A stretch of DNA of 64,000 nucleotides from Kluyvera intermedia (GTDB taxonomy: Bacteria > Pseudomonadota > Gammaproteobacteria > Enterobacterales > Enterobacteriaceae). The notes under the pieces are model-generated. The model had not been told where the DNA came from. It did no database searches and saw nothing but the letters and a program-made list of their open reading frames with translations. The position numbers and the translations under genes were made by a program. The stretch covers positions 1 through 64,000 of the forward strand of contig NZ_JAKCNS010000009.1 of NCBI RefSeq assembly GCF_021440345.1. Reading direction: 5' to 3'. This document shows positions 37,990 to 46,325 of this stretch, one piece after another. How positions within the stretch are numbered: position 1 is the first letter of the stretch; the number at the start of each line of letters is the position of its first letter.

Positions 37990-38076
37990 GCGATGGTTCT
38001 CCAGGTTTACAGAAAGGCAGGAAATAACACAATAAACCGGATGCAGTGGAAGGTCGAGAGGTAGTTGCGGGTTTTG

Positions 38077-38102
38077 CCCGGCATCGCATAACGACGCCGG
38101 GC
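38077..38102. repeat. REP-like hairpin between alr and tyrB
   Basis: GCCCGGC and GCCGGGC pair across a 12-base interval (ATCGCATAACGA) and are followed by GGTGTGGCG. This resembles an imperfect REP unit and begins 17 bases beyond the alr stop. Confidence 0.6.
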
Positions 38103-38118
38103 GGTGTGGCGTTAACGC

Positions 38119-39198
38119 TTAATCAATATACTTCATCGCCACGCGCGACGTCAGCCGCGTAATAAGTTCGTAAGCACTTACTTTCGTGATTTCAGCGATG
38201 CGTTCAACCGGCAGTCCCTGACCCCACATAATGACCGTATCACCGGTTTTGTCTTCCGCTTCTGGCCCTAAGTCGACGCAAATCATATCCATCGCCACGC
38301 GGCCAACAATCGGCACTTCACGACCGTTCACCAGCACCGGCGTTCCGGATGGTGCGGCGCGAGGATAACCATCGCCATAACCCATCGCCACCACGCCCAG
38401 GCGGGTGTCACGCTCGCTGATCCAGGTACCGCCGTAGCCAACCGCTTCACCGGCTTTGTGCTCGCGTACCGCAATCAGGCTGGAAGTCAGCGACATCACC
38501 GGCTGCATGCCAAAATCCGGGCCCCACGGCTTTTGCTCAAGCGGCGATACGCCGTAGAGAATAATGCCCGGGCGCGCCCAGTCGAAATGCGATTGTGGCC
38601 ACAGCAGAATACCGCCGGAAGCCGCAATGGAGCGCAGCCCCGGTTTGCCGGCGGTAAAGGTGTTGAAGATATCCAGCTGGCGTTCCGTGGCCCCACAATC
38701 CGGCTCGTCGGCACGGGCAAAGTGACTGACAATATTCACCGGCTGGCGGACGTTTTTGCACTGGCTCAGGCGCTGATAAAAAGCTTCGGCTTCTTCCGGG
38801 CGAACGCCCAGGCGATGCATGCCGGTATCGAGCTTCATCCACACGGTGACCGGCTCACTGATTTCGGCGGCTTCCAGCGCTTCAAGCTGCTCTACGTTGT
38901 GCACTGCGGTATGCAGCTGCTGCATCGAGATGGTCGGCAGGTCAGTGGCGTTGAAGAAGCCTTCCAGCAGCAGGATCGGCTGGGTGATACCGCCGTCGCG
39001 CAGACGCAGCGCCTCTTCAAGGCGGGCAACGCCAAAAGCATCGGCGTCGGGGAGCGTTCGCGCGGTCTCGAGGAGGCCGTGTCCGTAAGCGTTCGCTTTC
39101 ACCACCGCAACCAGCTTGCTGGCAGGTGCCAGTTCACGCAGACGTTGCAGGTTGTGTCGCAGAGCGCGGCGGTTAATGACTACAGTTGCCGCTTGCAT
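38119..39198 (-). CDS. alr: Alanine racemase, biosynthetic
   Basis: A 359-residue fold-type III PLP enzyme that interconverts L- and D-alanine for peptidoglycan. The PLP lysine is Lys34 ([11 protein letters not shown]) and the second catalytic base is Tyr255 (AVGYGGTW), both at E. coli positions. The N-terminal TIM barrel is followed by a C-terminal beta domain (about residue 240 on). It lies downstream of dnaB in the conserved dnaB-alr-tyrB order. Confidence 0.98.
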   Translation of the reverse strand: MQAATVVINRRALRHNLQRLRELAPASKLVAVVKANAYGHGLLETARTLPDADAFGVARLEEALRLRDGGITQPILLLEGFFNATDLPTISMQQLHTAVHNVEQLEALEAAEISEPVTVWMKLDTGMHRLGVRPEEAEAFYQRLSQCKNVRQPVNIVSHFARADEPDCGATERQLDIFNTFTAGKPGLRSIAASGGILLWPQSHFDWARPGIILYGVSPLEQKPWGPDFGMQPVMSLTSSLIAVREHKAGEAVGYGGTWISERDTRLGVVAMGYGDGYPRAAPSGTPVLVNGREVPIVGRVAMDMICVDLGPEAEDKTGDTVIMWGQGLPVERIAEITKVSAYELITRLTSRVAMKYID

Positions 39199-39245
39199 TT
39201 GTGTTCCTTGATAAGTGTTTGCTTGAATGACCTGATTTAGTGTTG

Positions 39246-40661
39246 TTATTCGTCGTCGTACTGCGGGCCAGCGTAGTTATCGAAACGCGACCACTGACCG
39301 TTAAAGGTCAGGCGTACCGTACCGATTGGGCCGTTACGCTGTTTACCGATAATAATCTCGGCGATGCCTTTTAAGTCACTGTTTTCGTGATAAACCTCAT
39401 CACGATAAATGAACATGATTAAGTCGGCATCCTGCTCGATGGAGCCGGATTCACGCAGGTCGGAGTTGACCGGGCGTTTATCCGCGCGTTGTTCCAGGGA
39501 GCGGTTAAGCTGCGACAGCGCCACCACCGGCACATGTAACTCTTTGGCTAACGCCTTGAGAGAGCGGGAAATTTCCGCAATTTCCAGCGTACGGTTATCG
39601 GAAAGCGACGGCACCCGCATCAGCTGGAGGTAGTCGATCATGATAAGACCAATACCGCCGTGCTCACGGGCGATACGACGCGCGCGCGAACGCACTTCCG
39701 TCGGCGTCAGGCCGGAGGAGTCATCAATGTAGATATTCCGTTTTTCCAGCAGGATCCCCATGGTGCCGGAGATACGCGCCCAATCCTCATCGTCAAGCTG
39801 GCCGGTACGAATACGGGTCTGGTCAACGCGCGACAGCGACGCCAGGGAACGCATCATAATCTGCTCTGATGGCATCTCGAGACTGAAGATCAGTACCGGC
39901 TTATCCTGCAACATCGCCGCGTTTTCGACGAGGTTCATCGCAAATGTCGTTTTACCCATCGATGGACGAGCGGCAACGATAATCAAGTCCGACGGCTGTA
40001 AACCTGCGGTCTTTTTATTGAGGTCATCGTAGCCGGTATTCACCCCGGTGACGCCGTCGTGCGGCTGCTGGAAAAGCTGCTCAATACGCGCCACGGTGGC
40101 GTCGAGCACTTCGGTGATGTTTCGCGGGCCTTCGTCTTTGTTAGCGCGGCTTTCGGCGATTTTAAATACCCGGGACTCAGCCAAATCCAACAGGTCTTCG
40201 CTGGTACGCCCCTGCGGGTCGAAACCGGCTTCGGCGATTTCATTGGCGACCGCAATCATCTCGCGAACAACGGCACGTTCGCGGACGATATCGGCGTAAG
40301 CGCTAATGTTCGCCGCACTTGGCGTATTTTTTGATAGCTCGGCCAGATAGGCAAAACCACCGACGCTGTCCAGTTGGCCCTGTCGCTCCAGCGATTCCGC
40401 GAGCGTTATCAGGTCAATCGGGCTACCGCCTTCCTGCAGGCGACCCATCTCCGTGAAGATGTGGCGGTGCGGACGCGTATAGAAATCATCGGAGACCACG
40501 CGCTCGGCGACATCGTCCCAGCGCTCGTTATCCAACATTAAACCGCCCAACACCGATTGTTCCGCTTCAATCGAGTGCGGCGGTACTTTCAGACCTGCCA
40601 CCTGAAAATCGCGTTCGCGAGCTTCGGTTTGAGGTTTGTTGAAGGGTTTATTTGCTGCCAT
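39246..40661 (-). CDS. dnaB: Replicative DNA helicase DnaB
   Basis: A 471-residue hexameric 5'-3' helicase, the same length as in E. coli. The N-terminal primase-interacting domain covers about residues 25-175. The RecA-like motor domain has Walker [10 protein letters not shown] at 231-239 (Lys237), Walker [11 protein letters not shown] and the H4 region [14 protein letters not shown]. No intein or insertion is seen. It is divergent from qorA with a 63-base gap. Confidence 0.99.
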   Translation of the reverse strand: MAANKPFNKPQTEARERDFQVAGLKVPPHSIEAEQSVLGGLMLDNERWDDVAERVVSDDFYTRPHRHIFTEMGRLQEGGSPIDLITLAESLERQGQLDSVGGFAYLAELSKNTPSAANISAYADIVRERAVVREMIAVANEIAEAGFDPQGRTSEDLLDLAESRVFKIAESRANKDEGPRNITEVLDATVARIEQLFQQPHDGVTGVNTGYDDLNKKTAGLQPSDLIIVAARPSMGKTTFAMNLVENAAMLQDKPVLIFSLEMPSEQIMMRSLASLSRVDQTRIRTGQLDDEDWARISGTMGILLEKRNIYIDDSSGLTPTEVRSRARRIAREHGGIGLIMIDYLQLMRVPSLSDNRTLEIAEISRSLKALAKELHVPVVALSQLNRSLEQRADKRPVNSDLRESGSIEQDADLIMFIYRDEVYHENSDLKGIAEIIIGKQRNGPIGTVRLTFNGQWSRFDNYAGPQYDDE

Positions 40662-40724
40662 AGTGAATGGTATTACCGAGATAAAGAGTGGGTCGAAAGA
40701 TTACCACATTGTTCTGGAGGAAGC

Positions 40725-41708
40725 ATGGCAACCCGTATTGAATTTAGCAAACATGGCGGCCCCGAAGTGCTCAACGCCGTCGAATTCACCCCCAACGCCC
40801 CTGCGGAAAATGAAGTGCAGGTGGAAAACAAAGCTATCGGCATTAACTATATCGATACCTATATTCGCAGCGGCCTTTACCCGCCGCCGTCGATGCCAAG
40901 CGGTTTGGGCACAGAAGCTGCGGGCGTAGTCAGCCAGGTAGGCGGCAACGTTAAGCATATCAAGGCGGGCGATCGCGTGGTCTACGCGCAGTCAGGGCTT
41001 GGCGCCTACAGTTCGGTGCATAACGTCGCGGCGGATAAAGTCGCCCTGCTCCCGGCGGCCATTTCTTACGAACAGGCCGCGGCCTCGTTCCTCAAAGGTC
41101 TAACAGTCTTTTATCTGCTGCGCAAAACCTATGAAATCAAACCCGGCGAACCGTTCCTGTTCCATGCGGCCGCAGGCGGCGTCGGTCTGATTGCCTGCCA
41201 GTGGGCCAAGGCACTAGGTGCGAAGCTGATTGGTACCGTGGGTAGCGCAGAAAAAGCGCAGCGTGCGCTACAGGCCGGTGCCTGGCAGGTGATTAACTAC
41301 CGTGATGAAAATATTGCCGAGCGGGTGAAGGCTATCACCGGCGGCAAGAAACTGCCGGTCGTCTACGATTCGGTCGGGAAAGACACCTGGGAAGCGTCGC
41401 TCGACTGCTTGCAGCGCCGTGGCCTGATGGTCAGTTTTGGTAACTCGTCCGGGCCGGTAACCGGTGTTAACCTCGGCATCCTCAACCAAAAAGGCTCGCT
41501 GTTCGTCACCCGCCCTTCTCTCAATGGCTACGTCACGACCTATGACGAACTGAAAGAAGCCAGCCACGAGCTGTTCTCACTGATTGCCAGCGGGATCATT
41601 AAGGTGGATGTCGCAGAGAGCCAGAAGTATCCGTTGAAAGAAGCACGACGCGCGCATGAGATTCTGGAGAGTCGGGCAACTCAGGGCTCAAGCCTGCTTA
41701 TCCCGTAG
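40725..41708 (+). CDS. qorA: NADPH:quinone oxidoreductase
   Basis: A 327-residue zeta-crystallin-type medium-chain dehydrogenase without the zinc ligands of alcohol dehydrogenases. The GroES-like N-domain is followed by a Rossmann fold with AAAGGVGLIACQWAKALGA and an NADPH-binding YDSVGKDTW region. The ATG at 40725 has a strong GGAGG 4 bases upstream and gives the exact E. coli length; the in-frame extension to 40557 runs antisense into dnaB and is not coding. Confidence 0.96.
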   Translation: MATRIEFSKHGGPEVLNAVEFTPNAPAENEVQVENKAIGINYIDTYIRSGLYPPPSMPSGLGTEAAGVVSQVGGNVKHIKAGDRVVYAQSGLGAYSSVHNVAADKVALLPAAISYEQAAASFLKGLTVFYLLRKTYEIKPGEPFLFHAAAGGVGLIACQWAKALGAKLIGTVGSAEKAQRALQAGAWQVINYRDENIAERVKAITGGKKLPVVYDSVGKDTWEASLDCLQRRGLMVSFGNSSGPVTGVNLGILNQKGSLFVTRPSLNGYVTTYDELKEASHELFSLIASGIIKVDVAESQKYPLKEARRAHEILESRATQGSSLLIP

Positions 41709-41730
41709 AGATTCTGCGGCACAAAAGACT

Positions 41731-41762
41731 AGGGCTTCCCGTAGGAAGCCCTTTCTTTTTTT
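41731..41762 (+). terminator. Intrinsic terminator of qorA
   Basis: Perfect stem AGGGCTTCC/GGAAGCCCT with a CGTA loop, followed by TTCTTTTTTT, 23 bases after the stop. Confidence 0.92.
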
Positions 41763-41880
41763 AGTTCGGCTGTATGTAGGGTACAGCTCGATGAGTTCGT
41801 TAACGCCAGCCATAGTGACAGATTTTTTACGCGAATCCTACGGCGTTTTATGCAAAACTTTTGAGGTTGTGACGAATCCC

Positions 41881-42120
41881 TCAATACCTCCGGTAGTTGT
41901 CGCGCCAGGTCTGTTTTTTCGGTGAATTAATCGCCCGAACGATCCACACCACCACCACCGCCAACAGCAGCCACGGTAGAAGTTTTATCATCAGCGCAAA
42001 CAGCCCGCCGACAAACATCAGCACCGTTGCCACCACCAGTGCAGCGATAATCCCGAGCAGCGAAATGCCCGTGACCAGCAGCATGACAAAAAATCCAATC
42101 ACAAATAATAGTTCCAGCAT
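41881..42120 (-). CDS. pspG: Phage shock protein G
   Basis: A 79-residue inner-membrane protein with two or three hydrophobic helices (residues 1-24, 27-45, 50-65) and a basic, Arg/Tyr-rich tail. The N-terminus MLELLFVIGFFVML matches E. coli PspG (80 residues), an effector of the envelope-stress phage-shock response. GGAGAG lies just before the ATG at 42120. A sigma54-type promoter about 45 bases upstream fits PspF-dependent control. Confidence 0.92.
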   Translation of the reverse strand: MLELLFVIGFFVMLLVTGISLLGIIAALVVATVLMFVGGLFALMIKLLPWLLLAVVVVWIVRAINSPKKQTWRDNYRRY

Positions 42121-42161
42121 CGTTGCTCTCCCAGAATGCACACGTATCTGTCAGAACTATT

Positions 42162-42176
42162 ACAAAAATCGTGCCA
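42162..42176 (-). promoter_or_regulatory. Sigma54 promoter of pspG
   Basis: On the minus strand TGGCACGATTTTTGT matches the RpoN consensus TGGCACG-N4-TTGC except for the last base (GT in place of GC), with correct 10-base spacing. PspF would bind further upstream, towards the dusA terminator. Confidence 0.75.
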
Positions 42177-42197
42177 GAACTAAATTATTGAATATAA

Positions 42198-42229
42198 ACA
42201 AAAACGCTCCGCAACACTGTGCGGAGCGT
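42198..42229 (-). terminator. Intrinsic terminator of dusA
   Basis: Stem CGCTCCGCA/TGCGGAGCG (42205-42228) with a 6-base loop. On the minus strand TTTTTG follows. It lies 32 bases beyond the dusA stop and isolates pspG from dusA. Confidence 0.88.
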
Positions 42230-42259
42230 GGTGAATTTGACCAGGTTTTAGCGAAATAA

Positions 42260-43258
42260 TTAACGCTTATCGGCAACCAGTTTTAATGCGTGCTCGAGCA
42301 CGTCAATTCCCGCGCCGGCCTTGTGCGCATTTTCACTCAGATAACGACGCCACTGACGAGCCCCCGGAATGCCCTGGAACAAGCCCAGCATATGGCGCGT
42401 CACGTGGCCCAGATAGGTCCCGTTACTCAGTTCACGTTCGATGTACGGATACATCGCGCGGACGATCGCCACCGGGTCAGCATCGACATCGCTCGCGCCG
42501 AAGATCTCACGGTCCACCGACGCCAGGATACCTGGATTCTGATAGGCTTCGCGCCCGACCATCACGCCGTCCATATGCGCCAGATGCCCTTTGGCCTCTT
42601 CCAGCGATTTAATGCCGCCGTTGATAGACATGGTCAGATGCGGGAAATCACGCTTGAGCTGGTATACGCGCGGGTAGTCCAGCGGCGGGATCTCGCGGTT
42701 TTCTTTCGGGCTAAGCCCGGAAAGCCAGGCTTTACGCGCATGAATAATAAACATCTCGCACTCGCCGCGCCCGGAGACCGTATCAATAAAATCGCAGAGG
42801 AATTCGTAGCTGTCCTGGTCATCAATACCAATACGCGTTTTGACCGTGACCGGAATCGACACCACGTCGCGCATCGCCTTCACGCAATCCGCGACCAGCT
42901 GCGCATTACCCATCAGGCAAGCACCAAACATGCCGTTCTGTACGCGGTCAGACGGGCAGCCGACGTTGAGGTTAATTTCGTCATAACCCCGCTCCTGCGC
43001 CAGCTTCGCACAGTGCGCAAGTTGAGCCGGATCGCTGCCGCCAAGCTGGAGAGCAACCGGATGCTCTTCCTCGCTGTAGGCCAGATAATCGCCTTTACCG
43101 TGAATAATCGCCCCGGTAGTCACCATTTCGGTATACAGCAGGGTGTGCTGCGACAGCAGACGCAGGAAGTAGCGGCAGTGTCTATCCGTCCAGTCGAGCA
43201 TCGGCGCGATGGAGAAACGGTGAGCAGGGAAAGCGGCGGTCGAGGATTCTGACAACAT
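42260..43258 (-). CDS. dusA: tRNA-dihydrouridine(20/20a) synthase DusA
   Basis: A 332-residue FMN-dependent enzyme that reduces uridines 20 and 20a in the D-loop of tRNAs. The TIM-barrel start [16 protein letters not shown], the catalytic-Cys motif [14 protein letters not shown], the FMN/tRNA-binding [10 protein letters not shown] and the NGGI phosphate motif are all present. A C-terminal helical tRNA-binding domain follows. The N-terminal 14 residues are variable and the Shine-Dalgarno is poor, so the exact start is slightly uncertain. In some genera dusA is a site where genomic islands integrate; none is seen here. Confidence 0.96.
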   Translation of the reverse strand: MLSESSTAAFPAHRFSIAPMLDWTDRHCRYFLRLLSQHTLLYTEMVTTGAIIHGKGDYLAYSEEEHPVALQLGGSDPAQLAHCAKLAQERGYDEINLNVGCPSDRVQNGMFGACLMGNAQLVADCVKAMRDVVSIPVTVKTRIGIDDQDSYEFLCDFIDTVSGRGECEMFIIHARKAWLSGLSPKENREIPPLDYPRVYQLKRDFPHLTMSINGGIKSLEEAKGHLAHMDGVMVGREAYQNPGILASVDREIFGASDVDADPVAIVRAMYPYIERELSNGTYLGHVTRHMLGLFQGIPGARQWRRYLSENAHKAGAGIDVLEHALKLVADKR

Positions 43259-43380
43259 GGCGATTATTTAAGCATCCGGAAAAAAGGGGCGGCTACTATA
43301 GCATAAAGCCTGAGCAGAAACGTAATGCTAGAGGGGAATCCCCCGGCGGCGCTAAGCTTAGCCGGAGGATGTGATACGGC

Positions 43381-44628
43381 TTAGAACGTGACGCTAACCT
43401 GCGCCCCGGCCCCCCAGGTTTGATCTTCCCCGTACAGCCCCATCAGGTCGAGGTGTACCCGGTTGAACGGCGCAAAACCCACGCCGCCGGTGAAGACGTT
43501 GCTGTCGTTGTTTTTCAAATCCGCACGATAGCCTGCGCGTACCGCCAGCCAATCGAGCGGACGTACTTCCGCACCGACGCCCACGTACTGTGAACTCTCC
43601 TCGCTCTTAAAGCCTTTGGTTTCGGTCAGATCGCCGTCGGCGCTCAAGGTCAGCATATCGGTGTGCCACGCCACGCCTGCGGTCACTAATGGGTGAATCT
43701 GGTAGGTGTCGCGCACCCCCGCCACCTCTTTGGTGTCGATATCGCGGGAGAACAGGTTCTGTCCGCTCAGCCCCACCGTCCAGCTATCGCCAAAATCGGC
43801 GGTCATCCCTGCGTCGACGTTAAAACCGGTATCGTCGTTACGATAGCGGCTACTGTTGATAGCATCGCTGCTGAAGTTGTATATCGACACGGTGTAGTTG
43901 TAGAGCCAGGTCTGTTGCAGTTTTGGCGTCACGCCAAATGATACCGGCACACCACCAAAATCGAACTGCCGTGCAATGGCGACACCGTAGTCAGAAACAA
44001 TGGCCGCTCGCCCATAACCTTTCGATTTCAAATCTCTAGCTTTGACACTCAATACGTTGGATGGTGTGGCCTCAATACCGCGCAGAATATCGATATCACC
44101 TTGGTCGATATAGGAGCTGAGCCGTGCTCGGGCATCAGCCTTCGCGACAAACGCAACCGCCAGCACATCGTTTGGAATAGTAATCGCCAGACCCGCTCCG
44201 GCTTTCGTTCGCGCGGTCTTTCCTTTGACCGACGAAAGCTGATCGGCCAAATCGCCGGCCGCCGAAGAAACGCGCCGATAGCCGGGGCTGCCAGGATTAG
44301 TAAGGTCGGAAAGATTAATATTGTTCAACGAACTGATGTAGTCCTGTATATCATCGCTAATATCGTCGATCTTAGTGCGCAAATTATCCTTATCGGAAAT
44401 CTGCGCACCAATCGTCGGTAGGATTAACGTAATATCATCATCAGGTTTGGCTTTCGCCAGTAATGCCGGGTTAATCAACACACCGCTGCCATAGTGTGCT
44501 GAAGCCACCCCTGTACCACCCATTGCGTCGTTCCGGGCCTCCGCCCAGCCATTTGCGGCTTCAGCCGGAGCTGCCACCAGAAAAGAGACAGCGATCCCTA
44601 TCAGAGAAAATTTCTCATTTTGTTTCAT
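43381..44628 (-). CDS. TraF-like outer-membrane beta-barrel protein (chromosomal)
   Basis: A 415-residue exported protein. The signal peptide is residues 1-24 (cut AEA/ANG). The mature start WAEARNDAMGGTGVASA...NPALLAKA resembles the TraF_2/FadL-like beta-barrel family, often annotated as conjugal transfer TraF. Many amphipathic strands follow and the protein ends in the outer-membrane signature SVTF with terminal Phe. A coiled or flexible insert of Asp/Ser-rich sequence lies around residues 85-135. No other transfer genes are nearby, so a role in conjugation is unlikely. It is not in the usual E. coli dusA-zur interval. Function is unknown. Confidence 0.8.
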   Translation of the reverse strand: MKQNEKFSLIGIAVSFLVAAPAEAANGWAEARNDAMGGTGVASAHYGSGVLINPALLAKAKPDDDITLILPTIGAQISDKDNLRTKIDDISDDIQDYISSLNNINLSDLTNPGSPGYRRVSSAAGDLADQLSSVKGKTARTKAGAGLAITIPNDVLAVAFVAKADARARLSSYIDQGDIDILRGIEATPSNVLSVKARDLKSKGYGRAAIVSDYGVAIARQFDFGGVPVSFGVTPKLQQTWLYNYTVSIYNFSSDAINSSRYRNDDTGFNVDAGMTADFGDSWTVGLSGQNLFSRDIDTKEVAGVRDTYQIHPLVTAGVAWHTDMLTLSADGDLTETKGFKSEESSQYVGVGAEVRPLDWLAVRAGYRADLKNNDSNVFTGGVGFAPFNRVHLDLMGLYGEDQTWGAGAQVSVTF

Positions 44629-44801
44629 AGTTTGCCCATCTTATTGTCTGTTATGGAACAACCCCCCATCCGTTATCGCCTGGATGGAGACAAACTATTG
44701 CTGCGAATAACAGGCCAAAAAATGGCCAATTCCCTGAAATGAAATTTTCGATAGGTTTATTATTATTAATAAGCGCTCTAACTTCTTATAGAAGAAGATA
44801 T

Positions 44802-45290
44802 TTAGTTTCGCCCAGGTTTTCCGTCATGCGGTCCAAAAAATTGCGGCGGATGATCCACCCAACGATCTTCGCGGGTGACGGCATACGAGGCGTTTAACGG
44901 GTAATAGATACGGTTGGATCGTTTATTCGCCTCCCCGACCACCAGCAGCCGCACCTCTTCCGACGTATTGTTAATAAAAGTGTGACAAACCCCGGTCCCC
45001 GCCGGAAAACCGACGCTATCACCGGGCTGAAGTTTCCACAGATAGCCGTTAATCCAGGCCTGTGGATACCCTTCCAGCACGTAGATAAACTCCTCTTCAT
45101 CGCTCTCCGCATGCGGATAGGACGTCCGCCGCCCCGGCGGTAAACGTTCATGGTGAATGCCAATGTGTCGGAGTCCCAGCGCGCGGGCCAGCGGCGCACC
45201 GATAGAGAAACGCTCCTCGCTATCGGGATAGGTGGAATTGTCGGGCCCTTCGACGTCATGCCAATGGCGAATGCAATCGGGTCTTTTCAT
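44802..45290 (-). CDS. Cupin-domain protein
   Basis: A 162-residue cytoplasmic protein with a single RmlC-like cupin barrel. Motif 1 is around HHERLPPGRRTSYPHAESDEE...YVLEG (residues about 46-75) and motif 2 around GDSVGFPAGTGVCHTFINN (about 89-107). The possible metal ligands are His/Glu in the first motif and His in the second. I use the ATG 45290 with AGGA about 10 bases upstream; the 14-residue extension is not convincing. It is divergent from zur. The substrate is unknown; sugar-binding or dioxygenase-like roles are both possible for cupins. Confidence 0.82.
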   Translation of the reverse strand: MKRPDCIRHWHDVEGPDNSTYPDSEERFSIGAPLARALGLRHIGIHHERLPPGRRTSYPHAESDEEEFIYVLEGYPQAWINGYLWKLQPGDSVGFPAGTGVCHTFINNTSEEVRLLVVGEANKRSNRIYYPLNASYAVTREDRWVDHPPQFFGPHDGKPGRN

Positions 45291-45319
45291 TGTTTTTCGT
45301 CCTGAGTGTGAAGTACACC

Positions 45320-45340
45320 TGCTATAACACACCTATAGCA
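45320..45340. promoter_or_regulatory. Inverted repeat between cupin gene and zur
   Basis: TGCTATA and TATAGCA, perfect 7-base arms with a 7-base spacer (ACACACC), lie 30 bases upstream of the cupin start and 77 upstream of zur. They could be an operator or part of a promoter. It does not resemble the A+T-rich Zur box that I know. Confidence 0.5.
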
Positions 45341-45416
45341 CACCGGTGGAAACTCGGCGTTTCTGCCATAACATGATAAAGTATGTGTTTGTTTCACCCG
45401 TAACCCGAGGACGCCA

Positions 45417-45932
45417 ATGGATAAGACCACTACGCAAGAACTGCTAGCGCAGGCTGAAAAGCTGTGTGCGCAACGCGGCGTGCGCCTGACTCCTCAACGT
45501 CTGGAAGTGTTGCGCCTGATGAGTCTGCAGGAAGGGGCAATCAGCGCCTACGATCTGCTCGACCTGCTGCGCGTCAAAGAACCGCAGGCTAAACCGCCGA
45601 CGGTATACCGTGCTCTGGAGTTTCTGCTCGAGCAGGGTTTTGTTCACAAAGTCGAATCCGCTAACAGTTACGTGCTGTGCCATCTGTTTGATCAACCGAC
45701 TCACACCTCCGCCATGTTTATCTGCGACCGCTGTGGCGTGGTGAAAGAAGAGTGTGCGGAAGGGGTTGAAGACATCATGCATGCGCTGGCGGCGAAGATG
45801 GGCTTTGCCCTGCGCCACAACGTGATTGAAGCGCACGGTCTGTGCTCAGCCTGCGTTGAAGTCGAAGCCTGCAAGGCGCATGAACACTGCCAGCACGACC
45901 ATACGATTCAAATTAAGAAAAAATCCCGCTAG
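45417..45932 (+). CDS. zur: Zinc uptake regulator Zur
   Basis: A 171-residue Fur-family repressor of zinc uptake genes (znuABC). The N-terminal winged helix is around residues 18-90 (LTPQRLEVLRLM, KPPTVYRALEFLLEQGFV). The structural zinc cysteines are in FICDRCG and CSACVEVEAC, and regulatory His/Cys ligands are in HKVESANSYVLCH. The length equals E. coli Zur. A His-rich tail (HEHCQHDH) is present. Confidence 0.97.
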   Translation: MDKTTTQELLAQAEKLCAQRGVRLTPQRLEVLRLMSLQEGAISAYDLLDLLRVKEPQAKPPTVYRALEFLLEQGFVHKVESANSYVLCHLFDQPTHTSAMFICDRCGVVKEECAEGVEDIMHALAAKMGFALRHNVIEAHGLCSACVEVEACKAHEHCQHDHTIQIKKKSR

Positions 45933-45949
45933 CAGGCGCTAAGCGGGAT
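45923..45949. terminator. Terminator shared by zur and yjbJ
   Basis: Stem ATCCCGCT/AGCGGGAT overlaps the last codons of zur. On the minus strand it is followed by TTTTTTCTT, so it mainly ends yjbJ transcription. Confidence 0.75.
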
Positions 45950-45979
45950 AGTGTACTTCCCTGTACGCGCTCGCTGGGT

Positions 45980-46189
45980 TTACCAGCGGTGGTTATGACG
46001 TTTATCCCAGCTATCGACCTCTTTTTCGGCCTGATCCTTCGCGTAGCCATAGCGCTCCTGAATTTTACCGACCAGCTGATCGCGTTTCCCTTCGATCACC
46101 GTCATATCATCGTCGGTCAGTTTGCCCCATTGCTCTTTCACTTTGCCTTTAAGCTGTTTCCAGTTGCCGCCGACTTCGTCTTTATTCAT
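45980..46189 (-). CDS. yjbJ: CsbD-family stress protein YjbJ
   Basis: A 69-residue, very hydrophilic helical protein of the CsbD family: NKDEVGGNWKQLKGKVKEQW, then TDDDMTVIEGKRDQLVGKIQ. It is abundant in stationary phase in E. coli, under RpoS control. GAGGA lies 8 bases before the ATG at 46189 (an adjacent ATG at 46192 is possible). Molecular function is unknown. Confidence 0.93.
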   Translation of the reverse strand: MNKDEVGGNWKQLKGKVKEQWGKLTDDDMTVIEGKRDQLVGKIQERYGYAKDQAEKEVDSWDKRHNHRW

Positions 46190-46325
46190 CATCAAATCCT
46201 CGGGAGTCAGTGAGTGAATAGCGAAAGTGTCTCTACAGAACACACATCTTTTTCGCTAAGCGTGAGGTTAATTGTAGTCAGTCATTCCGACATCAATTCA
46301 CTATTCGGAATCTTTAACCATCACG

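Noticed and set aside
40557-40724. Longer qorA start inside dnaB
   Set aside because: The added 56 residues are antisense to dnaB, and the ATG 40725 has a strong GGAGG and the known length.
42290-43252. 320-codon frame antisense to dusA
   Set aside because: It covers dusA almost exactly and shows no protein family; it is a reverse-strand artefact.
42260-43258. dusA as an island attachment site
   Set aside because: dusA can host integrative elements in other bacteria, but no integrase or flanking repeat occurs here.
43381-44628. TraF-like gene as evidence of an integrated conjugative element
   Set aside because: No relaxase, type IV secretion, integrase, direct repeats or composition shift is seen around it.
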